A stretch of 13,084 nt of DNA, taken from NCBI GenBank assembly GCA_016784285.1, contig JADHUX010000007.1, forward strand, positions 1 through 13,084, read 5' to 3'. The notes below the pieces were generated by a model, which made no database searches, was not told where the DNA came from, and was given only the letters and a program-made list of their open reading frames with translations. Below, one piece after another: positions 7,612-13,084 of the stretch; the stretch's first letter is position 1; each line of letters starts with the position of its first letter. Source of the DNA: Parcubacteria group bacterium (GTDB taxonomy: Bacteria > Patescibacteriota > Minisyncoccia > Phycocordibacterales > UBA2163). Position numbers and translations under genes: made by a program.

Positions 7612-7879
7612 ATGCATGATTCAAATTTAGCAGCAGAAAGTAGATATTTTGAAGCCTATATTCAGCCACTTTTAAAATATCCAAATAAACGCCCAAAAAA
7701 TATACGATACTTTTTTCAACAAGGATGGCTTGGGTGGCGTCATTCAGTCCAAAAAAAAAGATTTACTTAACACTAAGTTTATTGAAAATTTGTGTGAACA
7801 ACTTTATAAAAATAATGAACAGAATAGGTGTCAGGTACCTTTTTTGCTAGTTGAGATAGAAGGTATTATATTTAACTAG
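7612..7879 (+). pseudogene. Broken small ORF, frame interrupted at an A9 run
   Basis: Reading from the ATG at 7612 gives 52 codons (MHDSNLAAESRYFEAYIQPL at the start) and stops at 7770, just after nine consecutive A (7752-7760 area). If one A is dropped, the frame continues through DLLNTKFIENLCEQLYKNNE to TAG at 7877-7879, about 88 residues in all. The product is not recognised. It could be a decayed gene, a homopolymer error in the assembly, or polymerase slippage on the A run. The last third overlaps a REP-like sequence at 7826-7845, which argues that the tail was altered by insertion. There is no SD at a useful distance. Confidence 0.45.
7826..7845. repeat. REP-like element AGGTGTCAGGTACC + T6
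   Basis: The stretch reads GGTGTCAGGTACC followed by TTTTTT. From memory it resembles the dispersed GGTGTCAGGCACC-type repeats seen near REP-associated tyrosine transposases in many bacteria. A transposase of that family lies 4.4 kb away. The match is remembered and was not searched. Confidence 0.4.
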
Positions 7880-7888
7880 ATAAAAAAA

Positions 7889-7903
7889 TGTTAAAATGAA
7901 CCA
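7889..7903 (+). promoter_or_regulatory. Extended -10 promoter, leaderless type, for the hydrolase gene
   Basis: TG at 7889-7890, T, TAAAAT at 7892-7897, then 6 nt (GAACCA) and the ATG at 7904. No SD and no good -35 box. Nearly the same string occurs at 8698. Confidence 0.6.
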
Positions 7904-8680
7904 ATGAAAAAATTGCTATTACAAAATAGAAAAGGTCAGACAATAGTAGGAATGCTAGAAAAACCAGCGGGTGAAATTAAAGGTACTTGCGTACTTCAGC
8001 ATGGTTGGGGAGGAAACAAGGAAAAGCCGACTATGCAAGCAATAAAGGATAGTTTCTTGGAAAGTGGTTTTCAAACATTTAATTTTGATACAACAAACGC
8101 TTTTGGAGAAAGTGATGGTGATTACGAAAAATCAACACTTGGTTTGCATTGGGAAGATTTTGAGGATGTTGTTAAATGGGTGCAAAAACAAGATTGGTTT
8201 ATAAAACCACTTGCATTAACAGGTCATTCAAAAGGAGGTTATTCTGCTGTACGATACGCAGAGGAATATCCAGACGAAGTTGATTATCTTGTGCCTATCG
8301 CTCCTGTTATTTCAGGGAAACTATCTTTTGAGGCTCATAAAACGACAGATCCAGAAGGTTTAGAAAAATGGAAAAAAGAAGGAGTGCTTGAGAGAATAGG
8401 AAAAGATGGTAATTTAAAAAGAAAACATTGGTTTCAGATGGAAGAAAGATTACAACATGATCTGTTACCAAATGCTTCAAAACTAATTATGCCGACACTG
8501 TTAATAGTTGGATCAAAAGATATAAGTTGTCCTCCTAAACATGTTAAAATCTTACATGATGCAATACCAGAGGGCAAAAAAGAGATAGTGATATTGGATG
8601 GTGCTCCACACTCTTACTATGAAAAATCTGAACAGAAAGATTGTAAAAATGCTATTAAAAATTGGTTAAAGAATAATTAA
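7904..8680 (+). CDS. Alpha/beta hydrolase, esterase/acyl-aminopeptidase type (S33-like)
   Basis: A 258-aa single-domain alpha/beta hydrolase. Nucleophile elbow GHSKGG has Ser109, the oxyanion-loop HGWGG is at 33-37, the acid is probably Asp206 in VGSKDISCPP, and the catalytic histidine is His236 in DGAPHSYY. The NAFGESDGDYEKST segment (about 65-78) matches the GxGxSDG region of small serine esterases related to cinnamoyl esterases. There is no signal peptide, so it should act in the cytoplasm. The substrate cannot be read from sequence; ester or short peptide hydrolysis is the family expectation. It stands as a single gene with its own promoter, 223 nt before the TAA-proximal end of the next gene cluster's first ATG region and without operon partners. 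Confidence 0.88.
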   Translation: MKKLLLQNRKGQTIVGMLEKPAGEIKGTCVLQHGWGGNKEKPTMQAIKDSFLESGFQTFNFDTTNAFGESDGDYEKSTLGLHWEDFEDVVKWVQKQDWFIKPLALTGHSKGGYSAVRYAEEYPDEVDYLVPIAPVISGKLSFEAHKTTDPEGLEKWKKEGVLERIGKDGNLKRKHWFQMEERLQHDLLPNASKLIMPTLLIVGSKDISCPPKHVKILHDAIPEGKKEIVILDGAPHSYYEKSEQKDCKNAIKNWLKNN

Positions 8681-8697
8681 AAACAGAACTAAAAATC

Positions 8698-8712
8698 TGT
8701 TAAACTAAACCA
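8698..8712 (+). promoter_or_regulatory. Extended -10 promoter, leaderless type, for the membrane-anchor ORF
   Basis: TG at 8698-8699, T, TAAACT at 8701-8706, then 6 nt (AAACCA) and the ATG at 8713. It shares TGTTAAA and the 6-nt spacing with the element before the hydrolase gene. Confidence 0.6.
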
Positions 8713-8841
8713 ATGACATCAATATTATTTTTCATCGCCGGCATTGCTCTTGGATTTTATATCAAAGGTAAACAACATCCTCCTACGCTAAAGCTACGGA
8801 AGGACAAGAATCTTTCACTTCAAAGCAAGTGGAAGAAATGA
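8713..8841 (+). CDS. Short membrane-anchor ORF, probably the N-terminus of the following winged-helix gene
   Basis: A 42-aa reading frame beginning MTSILFFIAGIALGFYIKGK: one membrane helix at about residues 3-17, then a basic stretch. It has the well-placed promoter at 8698, whereas the downstream winged-helix frame has none. The downstream frame is open back to 8772 and reads ATEGQESFTSKQVEEM before its first possible start. Joining the two by a -1 shift between 8772 and 8838 would give one membrane-anchored winged-helix protein of about 135 residues. The alternative is a separate short peptide coupled to the next gene by the 13-nt overlap. No classic slippery heptamer is seen, so a frameshift mutation or sequencing error is the simplest reading. 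Confidence 0.6.
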   Translation: MTSILFFIAGIALGFYIKGKQHPPTLKLRKDKNLSLQSKWKK

Positions 8842-9119
8842 ATGAAATGCGAGAAGAAGCTCACGAAGCTCTGACTGAACGAACACAAAACAGAAAGCAA
8901 AAGATTCTAAGCTTGATGGATAGCGAAGCTGTTCATCAAGAAGAATTAAAAGCTTGTAATGTAGAAGACATCAAAAAAGGTATAACCTGCGACAATGTTG
9001 AAAAACTACTTGATGTATCAAACGCAACTGCGAGAAAGTATTTAAACGAACTAGAAACCGAAAACAAAATCAAACAAATCGGCGATTCAGGACGAGATGT
9101 TTATTACACTTTAATATAA
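8829..9119 (+). CDS. Winged-helix (DeoR-like) DNA-binding protein, probably lacking its anchor through a frameshift
   Basis: The listed start is a GTG giving 96 aa. An acidic-basic helix (residues 1-30, EEMNEMREEAHEALTERT) is followed by a winged-helix domain at about 48-95, with ITCDNVEKLLDVSNATARKY as the helix-turn-helix and the KQIGDSGRDVYYTL wing. The domain closely resembles the C-terminus of the protein encoded at 11612-12217, so the two are paralogues. Because the frame is open upstream of the GTG and matches what one would expect after a membrane segment, the true start may be 8713 in the other frame. The target DNA is unknown. It ends 3 nt before the shared terminator hairpin. Confidence 0.72.
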   Translation: MEEMNEMREEAHEALTERTQNRKQKILSLMDSEAVHQEELKACNVEDIKKGITCDNVEKLLDVSNATARKYLNELETENKIKQIGDSGRDVYYTLI

Positions 9120-9121
9120 TA

Positions 9122-9156
9122 AAGCCCTATCTAATCTAATAGAAAAGATAGGGCTT
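9122..9156. terminator. Hairpin between convergent genes, probable bidirectional terminator
   Basis: AAGCCCTATCT (9122-9132) and AGATAGGGCTT (9146-9156) form an 11-bp stem with a 13-nt loop. On the minus strand the stem is followed by TTATTATA, a weak U-tract, so it best serves the radical SAM gene. It lies between the + gene ending at 9119 and the minus gene ending at 9182. Confidence 0.65.
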
Positions 9157-9181
9157 GTACACATATAACTCTGCATTAACT

Positions 9182-10726
9182 TTAGCTTGAATCAAAGAAA
9201 GCTGTCTGCCACGGAAACGTCTGCTGAACATCTCTTAATTCTTTCATCCAACTAATAGTTAATCTCTCAATATCCTGCGGTTCTAAAAACGGAGTTCTGT
9301 GATGTGTCGCAAATAAAGAAAATCCTGGATAATCCTTCTTGTTAACAATATTGTGCCCATTAGATTTATACCAGTTTGTTCCAGGTAGCATTGTGGCAGA
9401 AAGTGCAAAAGAGGCATCAATATAACCATCTGTTATTAATGAACGAGAAACTTCTAAATCTTTCCAAAACATACCCTCATCTTGTTCTGGTGTTCCTACT
9501 ATTGAACTTGTAAAAATATAAATACCAGCATCTCTTAATTTTTTTAGATTATCAAGATTTTTGTGATATCTATTAACCATTGTTTTACAAGCACTCTGTG
9601 TTTTATTCCAACTTCTTGGATTAAAAGGAACATAAAGAGATGTTATTCTCCCATCACCATTTTGGTTATATTTAAAAAAGAGATTTGTTACAGACTCATC
9701 CAATAACTCAAACTCTATACCTCCATTATTTTGCCAAAAGATTCCATACTTCTTCATTAATTTCAGTATTGTTGAGAGATGTTTTTGTACATGCCTCTTA
9801 TCCCACAGGAACGCATCATCTTGAACAACAATCTCTATGTTTCCATTTTCCGCAAATAGATGTAACTGCTTATCTACTGTGTCGTAGTTAATTGCTGTTA
9901 CATTGTTATCATCTTGGCATCCAGCAACACAGAAATCACACTTCCTCCAACACCCTTTTGAAAACATATAATCAATAGCTTGTCGTCCCATGGTAGGGTA
10001 TGTATATGTTGGATTGATTGGATAACCAACGTCTTTAATAAAAGAAAAATCTAGCAACGGAAATTTATCCATCGTCTGAAAATTACCTTTTATTATAGAA
10101 TTTGTTGTTCGCCCTTCTACAACATCAATTATTGATGTAATTGCATCACCAACAATAACATTATCTACTTGCGGGTTTTCTTTAAGGAATCCGTCTGGAT
10201 CCACAGAAATATGTTGTCCACCAAAAATGATTTTGATATACGGAAACATATTTTTTATACTGTTTGCAAGATTTGTTGCAGGAATATAATTTGCTGTAGC
10301 GATTAATGGAATCCCAACGACATCTGGAGCAAAACTTCTGATTTGTTCAAGAGTGTCTTTAATCTGACAACCCGTACGAACAATTGTTCTCACAACTTTA
10401 TTATCCACAAAAGCAGTATATTTTTTACTAAACGCATTTGTCGACAATATAAGAAAATCTTTCATTACTTTATCTCGAAACTCTTTGAAAGATATATCTA
10501 ACCTTTCTTCTTTGAAAGAGTTTCCATGTAGCGTTCTTGTAAAAAGCTCCTGTTTACTTAATCCGTCATTTCTCACAGTTTCATCTAGACATTTTACATC
10601 GTATCCCTCCTGCTTCAACAATGAAGCAAGGTACCATGTACCTGTATATGGGCATGTCCTAATTGGATCAAAAACAGCATCCGTTTCCAAATATGGTTTG
10701 ATGAACATTATTCTTTTTTTCTTCAT
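9182..10726 (-). CDS. Cobalamin-binding-domain radical SAM enzyme (class B type)
   Basis: A 514-aa protein. The N-terminal part (about 1-205) is a B12-binding-like Rossmann domain: IMFIKPY at the start, the PYTGTWYLASLLKQEGYDV segment, and FGGQHISVDPDGFLKENP leading to VDNVIVGDA, which matches the GGxH...vDyvvxGEgE pattern of this class. The radical SAM core follows with C259-x3-C263-x2-C266 (KGCWRKCDFC), plus an extra Cys270, to ligate the 4Fe-4S cluster; the core runs to about residue 440. The family performs methylations and ring or carbon-skeleton reactions using SAM and often cobalamin. The substrate is not evident. The start is fixed by an SD (AAAGGAG, 10743-10737) 10 nt upstream and a sigma-70 promoter. 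It is divergent from a 146-aa unknown gene. Confidence 0.87.
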   Translation of the reverse strand: MKKKRIMFIKPYLETDAVFDPIRTCPYTGTWYLASLLKQEGYDVKCLDETVRNDGLSKQELFTRTLHGNSFKEERLDISFKEFRDKVMKDFLILSTNAFSKKYTAFVDNKVVRTIVRTGCQIKDTLEQIRSFAPDVVGIPLIATANYIPATNLANSIKNMFPYIKIIFGGQHISVDPDGFLKENPQVDNVIVGDAITSIIDVVEGRTTNSIIKGNFQTMDKFPLLDFSFIKDVGYPINPTYTYPTMGRQAIDYMFSKGCWRKCDFCVAGCQDDNNVTAINYDTVDKQLHLFAENGNIEIVVQDDAFLWDKRHVQKHLSTILKLMKKYGIFWQNNGGIEFELLDESVTNLFFKYNQNGDGRITSLYVPFNPRSWNKTQSACKTMVNRYHKNLDNLKKLRDAGIYIFTSSIVGTPEQDEGMFWKDLEVSRSLITDGYIDASFALSATMLPGTNWYKSNGHNIVNKKDYPGFSLFATHHRTPFLEPQDIERLTISWMKELRDVQQTFPWQTAFFDSS

Positions 10727-10771
10727 TTTTGTACAGCTCCTTTCAAGGTTCTAAGATTAAATCCTGCCAGA

Positions 10772-10801
10772 ACTATACCATTTATTCTATAGTGCTGTCA
10801 A
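10772..10801 (-). promoter_or_regulatory. Sigma-70 promoter of the radical SAM gene
   Basis: Read on the minus strand: TTGACA (10801-10796), an 18-nt spacer, TATAGT (10777-10772). Transcription would begin near 10765, giving a leader of about 40 nt that contains the SD. This is the best -35 match in the window. Confidence 0.75.
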
Positions 10802-10869
10802 CACACCGTTCGGTACATTCAACCTCTAATTCCACCAAAATTGAGGTAGATTCTACCTAAATACCCCAC

Positions 10870-10903
10870 ATTCCATCAAAATCTACCATGATTTTGATGG
10901 AAT
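10870..10903. repeat. 14-bp perfect inverted repeat in the divergent promoter region
   Basis: ATTCCATCAAAATC (10870-10883), loop TACCAT, GATTTTGATGGAAT (10890-10903). It lies between the two outward promoters and has no U-tract, so a shared operator is more likely than a terminator. Confidence 0.6.
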
Positions 10904-10952
10904 AGTGCTTTAAAATAGTGTGTTTCCAAGGTATTGGAGGATTACGGGAAAT

Positions 10953-10982
10953 TTGACAAATGGTGTGTATATGCCATACTAT
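10953..10982 (+). promoter_or_regulatory. Sigma-70 promoter of the 146-aa unknown gene
   Basis: TTGACA at 10953-10958, an 18-nt spacer, TACTAT at 10977-10982. Transcription would start near 10989, leaving a leader of about 70 nt with a strong SD at its end. Confidence 0.7.
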
Positions 10983-11059
10983 GGTCCAGTAGTACATTTA
11001 GAAAATCATAATATAGTTTTTAAATTTTGCTTCATCTAACCTTAAAAGGAGGAATTTGT

Positions 11060-11500
11060 ATGTTAGACGAATTAAATGAAGAAGAGTTACAGTTAATGGT
11101 TAAGTATGGTATACGGAAATTTACTGAGGAGGTCTATGATAAAATAGGTGTAGATTCGTTTGCCTCCGAAATGAGTAAAATGGCTAATCAAACTGGTTTA
11201 GATGAGGTCAGAGAAAAAAGATATGGTGGTATATGTCCATCAGGAATAGGTCTTCACGGTGGTATAGCTGAGCATGTTATGTATAACCTACTTTATAACT
11301 TTGATCCAAAGCTCCAAAACGTTATCCGCACATACAAAAGATCTTTACCTAATAACACGAGTATTATTATACTGGCAAGAGCAATGAAAGAAAGCAGTGA
11401 TTTAAATCTTTATGTTAAATCCGCATTCTCTGGAACACATATTTATAACAATACAGAGCCGTGTGAAATAGAGAGGGAAATAATGATGTTAATTAATTGA
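11060..11500 (+). CDS. Unknown 146-aa protein paired with the radical SAM gene
   Basis: The start is the ATG at 11060, which has AGGAGG at 11047-11052 and 7-nt spacing; the frame is also open to a TTG at 11027, but that codon would place the SD inside the gene. The product is soluble, with no signal peptide or membrane segment. The N-terminal third is acidic and helical (LDELNEEELQLMVKYG). A Gly/His-rich centre reads YGGICPSGIGLHGGIAEH (residues 55-72). The GLHGGIAEH piece faintly recalls the HxGGLxEH stretch of some HD-domain proteins, but no HD pair follows, so I do not assign that family. It has two cysteines (59 and 135). It faces away from the radical SAM gene across a shared regulatory region and ends before a strong terminator. 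It could be a substrate, partner or unrelated protein; function unknown. Confidence 0.75.
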   Translation: MLDELNEEELQLMVKYGIRKFTEEVYDKIGVDSFASEMSKMANQTGLDEVREKRYGGICPSGIGLHGGIAEHVMYNLLYNFDPKLQNVIRTYKRSLPNNTSIIILARAMKESSDLNLYVKSAFSGTHIYNNTEPCEIEREIMMLIN

Positions 11501-11551
11501 AGAATAATAAGTTCATTATTTAAAAATTTGAAGTCAACAAGCCTTACAAAT

Positions 11552-11587
11552 ATGCCACCCTACTAATACTGGGTGGCATTTTTTTAT
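11552..11587 (+). terminator. Intrinsic terminator after the 146-aa gene
   Basis: ATGCCACCC (11552-11560), 10-nt loop, GGGTGGCAT (11571-11579), then a run of seven or more T. A textbook rho-independent terminator ending the 11060 transcript and isolating it from the gene at 11612. Confidence 0.9.
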
Positions 11588-11598
11588 ATTAAATAAGT

Positions 11599-11611
11599 TA
11601 TAATAAGATCT
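11599..11611 (+). promoter_or_regulatory. -10 box close to the start codon of the winged-helix gene
   Basis: TATAAT at 11599-11604, then 7 nt (AAGATCT) and the ATG at 11612. No SD site. The position implies a leaderless or nearly leaderless transcript, as for the three TGTTA-type starts elsewhere in the window. Confidence 0.6.
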
Positions 11612-12217
11612 ATGCTAGAAGAAAATAAAACTCAAAATACCCCTGAACCCGAAATTCAAACAGAAGCGGAAAATCAACTTGTCGCAACTGCCTCGCCAGA
11701 GATTGAAAATAAAACAGAAATACCAACTGAGGCTATTCCTGAAACTGAAGAAAAGGTTGAAACTATGCCCGAAATTGAAATACAAACAAAAGAAGAAACT
11801 CTGATTCAGCCTCCTGTTCAAGAAATTACTCCGCCATTAGTTGAAACTCCAAAAGAAGAAGTAGAAACAGCTCCACAACCTCAAGAACCACAAATTCAAC
11901 CTGAGCCAGTTCCACAACTTCAACCAACGCCACAAACTCAAACTGTAGAAAAAATCATCTACAAATCTGATCCAAATATCATTATAAATTTGTTAAACAA
12001 AGCACGAGCCAAAATCCAAGAACGAAAACGCAATAAATTAAACAAAGTTATGACACTATTTGAGACAAAGTCTCAAATCACAAACCAAGATGTTCAAAAG
12101 CTACTGCGAACCACAAAAAGAACAACAAGACGATACTTTGATCAGTTAGAAAAGGAGCAAAAGATAACACAAGTCGGAAAAGTCGGAAGAAGCGTTTTAT
12201 ACATTAAAAAACCATAA
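11612..12217 (+). CDS. Winged-helix protein with Pro/Glu/Gln-rich N-terminal half
   Basis: A 201-aa protein. Residues 1 to about 112 are low-complexity, dominated by P, E, Q and T (many PEPEIQ- and QPQ-like units), and should be disordered. A basic helix (about 127-147, ARAKIQERKRNKLNKV) leads into a winged-helix domain (about 148-198) with ITNQDVQKLLRTTKRTTRRY as helix-turn-helix and QVGKVGRSVLYIKK as wing. That domain aligns by eye with the C-terminus of the protein at 8829-9119, where the corresponding segments are ITCDNVEKLLDVSNATARKY and QIGDSGRDVYYTL. It is a single gene with its own promoter after a terminator. A DNA-binding role is likely, and the target is unknown. The disordered half may be a linker or partner-binding tail. 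Confidence 0.78.
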   Translation: MLEENKTQNTPEPEIQTEAENQLVATASPEIENKTEIPTEAIPETEEKVETMPEIEIQTKEETLIQPPVQEITPPLVETPKEEVETAPQPQEPQIQPEPVPQLQPTPQTQTVEKIIYKSDPNIIINLLNKARAKIQERKRNKLNKVMTLFETKSQITNQDVQKLLRTTKRTTRRYFDQLEKEQKITQVGKVGRSVLYIKKP

Positions 12218-12228
12218 TTTCGAATAGG

Positions 12229-12260
12229 AAATAGGGATAAGAAATAGAAATAGGGATAAG
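12229..12260. repeat. Direct repeat AAATAGGGATAAG x2
   Basis: Copies at 12229-12241 and 12248-12260, start-to-start distance 19 nt, just downstream of the transposase gene. The second copy runs into the 14-bp inverted repeat that brackets the transposase. Confidence 0.7.
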
Positions 12261-13004
12261 TACAATTCTTTTTATAAATATGTGTCATAATATTTTCTTT
12301 GGTCTCCCTACTCTTCGTAAAGTGCTTTCTAAACCAAACTTTCTAACTATTTTATCTATCCAGCGATCAGAACCAAACGGAGCTCCTTTGTTTACTGATG
12401 TGCGAATAGTATCTAGAGTTTCTTCTTTGGAAAGTGTGTTAACAAGTTTCAGATAATCTTTTGGTAAATCTATAGGTAGTTCTGAAAGTAGTTGTTTTTC
12501 TTTCTTGCTTCCTTTTTCCCTTTTCCAAAGACTAGACCATTTCCAGTCTTCTGCTTTTTTTACCAGTTTTGCTCTCAGTGGATTTTGTTCTATATATTGC
12601 ATCAACTGTTGCGCATACTCATTTGTTTCTACTGGAAAAGATTTATATGTTCCCTGGTATAGATGTCCATCTCCTATACTTTTTGTTTTTACTCGTCGTT
12701 GCCGTACATGAGTGGTGGTAATCCATCTCATATATTCTCCCATGTCTCCGTCTCTTTTAGGATAGAGTATGAGGTGAAAATGGTTTGGCATAATACAGTA
12801 TCCAACTATTCTCATATCAACCATATCTTTGCCGTCCTGTAGAAGCTTTTCAAAATGTTTGTAATCGTCTTCAGTATGAAATATTTTTGCTCTTGCGTTT
12901 GAACGGTTAATTACATGGTACAACATATTCCCTACTGATACTCGAGCTATTCGTGGCATAGAAATATTATCCCACGATAATTGCTTTTATATTGTACTTA
13001 TCCC
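12253..13004. mobile_element. Candidate RAYT element bounded by a 14-bp inverted repeat
   Basis: GGGATAAGTACAAT at 12253-12266 and its exact reverse complement ATTGTACTTATCCC at 12991-13004 flank the transposase gene. Each end also carries a second GGGATAA copy on the outside (12234-12241 and about 13008-13015, inverted). Such flanking repeats are the kind of ends a Y1 transposase recognises. Whether the unit moves as a whole cannot be seen from one copy. Confidence 0.55.
12285..12959 (-). CDS. REP-associated tyrosine transposase (RAYT, Y1/TnpA-like)
   Basis: A 224-aa Y1-type transposase that would nick and rejoin single-stranded DNA at REP-like hairpins. The HUH motif is MPNHFHLIL (His60, His62), the LYQGTYKS block is at about 100-107, and the nucleophile is probably Tyr122 in YIEQNPLRAKLV. 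The C-terminal APFGSDRWIDK...RKFGLESTLR...GRPKK segment is typical of the RAYT subgroup and absent from the shorter IS200/IS605 TnpA. The length is normal, the key residues are intact and no frameshift is seen, so it may be active. There is no TnpB or accessory gene next to it. It is convergent with the winged-helix gene ending at 12217. Confidence 0.92.
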   Translation of the reverse strand: MPRIARVSVGNMLYHVINRSNARAKIFHTEDDYKHFEKLLQDGKDMVDMRIVGYCIMPNHFHLILYPKRDGDMGEYMRWITTTHVRQRRVKTKSIGDGHLYQGTYKSFPVETNEYAQQLMQYIEQNPLRAKLVKKAEDWKWSSLWKREKGSKKEKQLLSELPIDLPKDYLKLVNTLSKEETLDTIRTSVNKGAPFGSDRWIDKIVRKFGLESTLRRVGRPKKIL

Positions 13005-13084
13005 CATTATCCCCAGAAATGATTAGCATGGCTAATGAAAGAGTGGAGGAAGAACATTGATTTTAGTCTTTAATAGAATAAGAT

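Larger units (their letters stand above)
10727..11059. promoter_or_regulatory. Divergent promoter region with two further dyads
   Basis: This 333-nt interval holds the two sigma-70 promoters listed separately, a 13-nt palindrome GGTAGA-T-TCTACC near 10843-10855, a 14-bp inverted repeat at 10870-10903 and a small ACCG-TT-CGGT dyad near 10807. The strings TCCAYCAAAAT and ATAGTGCT each occur twice. No additional gene is seen. Confidence 0.55.

Noticed and set aside
10485..10754. 89-codon + strand frame over the radical SAM start
   Set aside because: It overlaps the SD and first codons of the radical SAM gene on the other strand, which has clear motifs and a promoter.
12229..12260. Short repeats as a CRISPR array
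   Set aside because: Only two 13-nt copies 19 nt apart, with AT-rich filler and no cas genes.

Overview
The window (13,084 bases, AT-rich) looks like a chromosome segment of a small-genome bacterium, most likely a Patescibacteria/CPR lineage. The evidence is a compressed cell-wall cluster with overlapping or 1-nt-spaced genes, few Shine-Dalgarno (SD) sites, and the small winged-helix families seen here. TGA behaves as an ordinary stop, which argues against the lineages that read TGA as glycine. The taxonomic placement is inference; no rRNA or ribosomal protein gene is present.

Layout. Positions 1-3580 hold a conserved division/cell-wall block on the + strand: the 3' end of rsmH, an ftsL-like gene, a class B penicillin-binding protein and a murF-type ligase. 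A tRNA-Glu(CUC) gene follows at 3606-3677. Its 3' end is built into a perfect 31-bp inverted repeat that forms the terminator. Positions 3738-4176 carry no convincing gene. They hold a locally GC-rich island with one start-less open frame on the minus strand, and several palindromes upstream of the next operon.

From 4177 on the region is accessory in character. A 68-aa XRE-type repressor lies 1 nt before a 1061-aa PEP-synthase-like protein. That protein has one ATP-grasp-type domain and two phosphohistidine swivel domains, and lacks the C-terminal PEP/pyruvate barrel. Next come a broken small ORF interrupted in an A9 run and containing a REP-like sequence, an alpha/beta hydrolase, and a winged-helix gene split by a frameshift from its membrane-anchor segment. 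Then comes a divergent pair: a cobalamin-type radical SAM enzyme (minus strand) and a 146-aa protein of unknown function (plus strand). After a strong terminator there is a second winged-helix protein with a Pro/Glu/Gln-rich N-terminus. The window closes with a REP-associated tyrosine transposase (minus strand) bracketed by a 14-bp inverted repeat.

Regulation. Three + strand genes (580, 7904 and 8713) share the same start geometry: TGT-TAnnnT, exactly 6 nt, then ATG. A fourth (11612) has TATAAT 7 nt before ATG. This implies leaderless transcripts. The radical SAM/146-aa pair differs sharply, with TTGACA-type -35 boxes, 18-nt spacers and good SD sites on both genes. This suggests that the pair is a separately acquired module. 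The cell-wall genes act together in septal peptidoglycan synthesis; the accessory genes have no evident common pathway.
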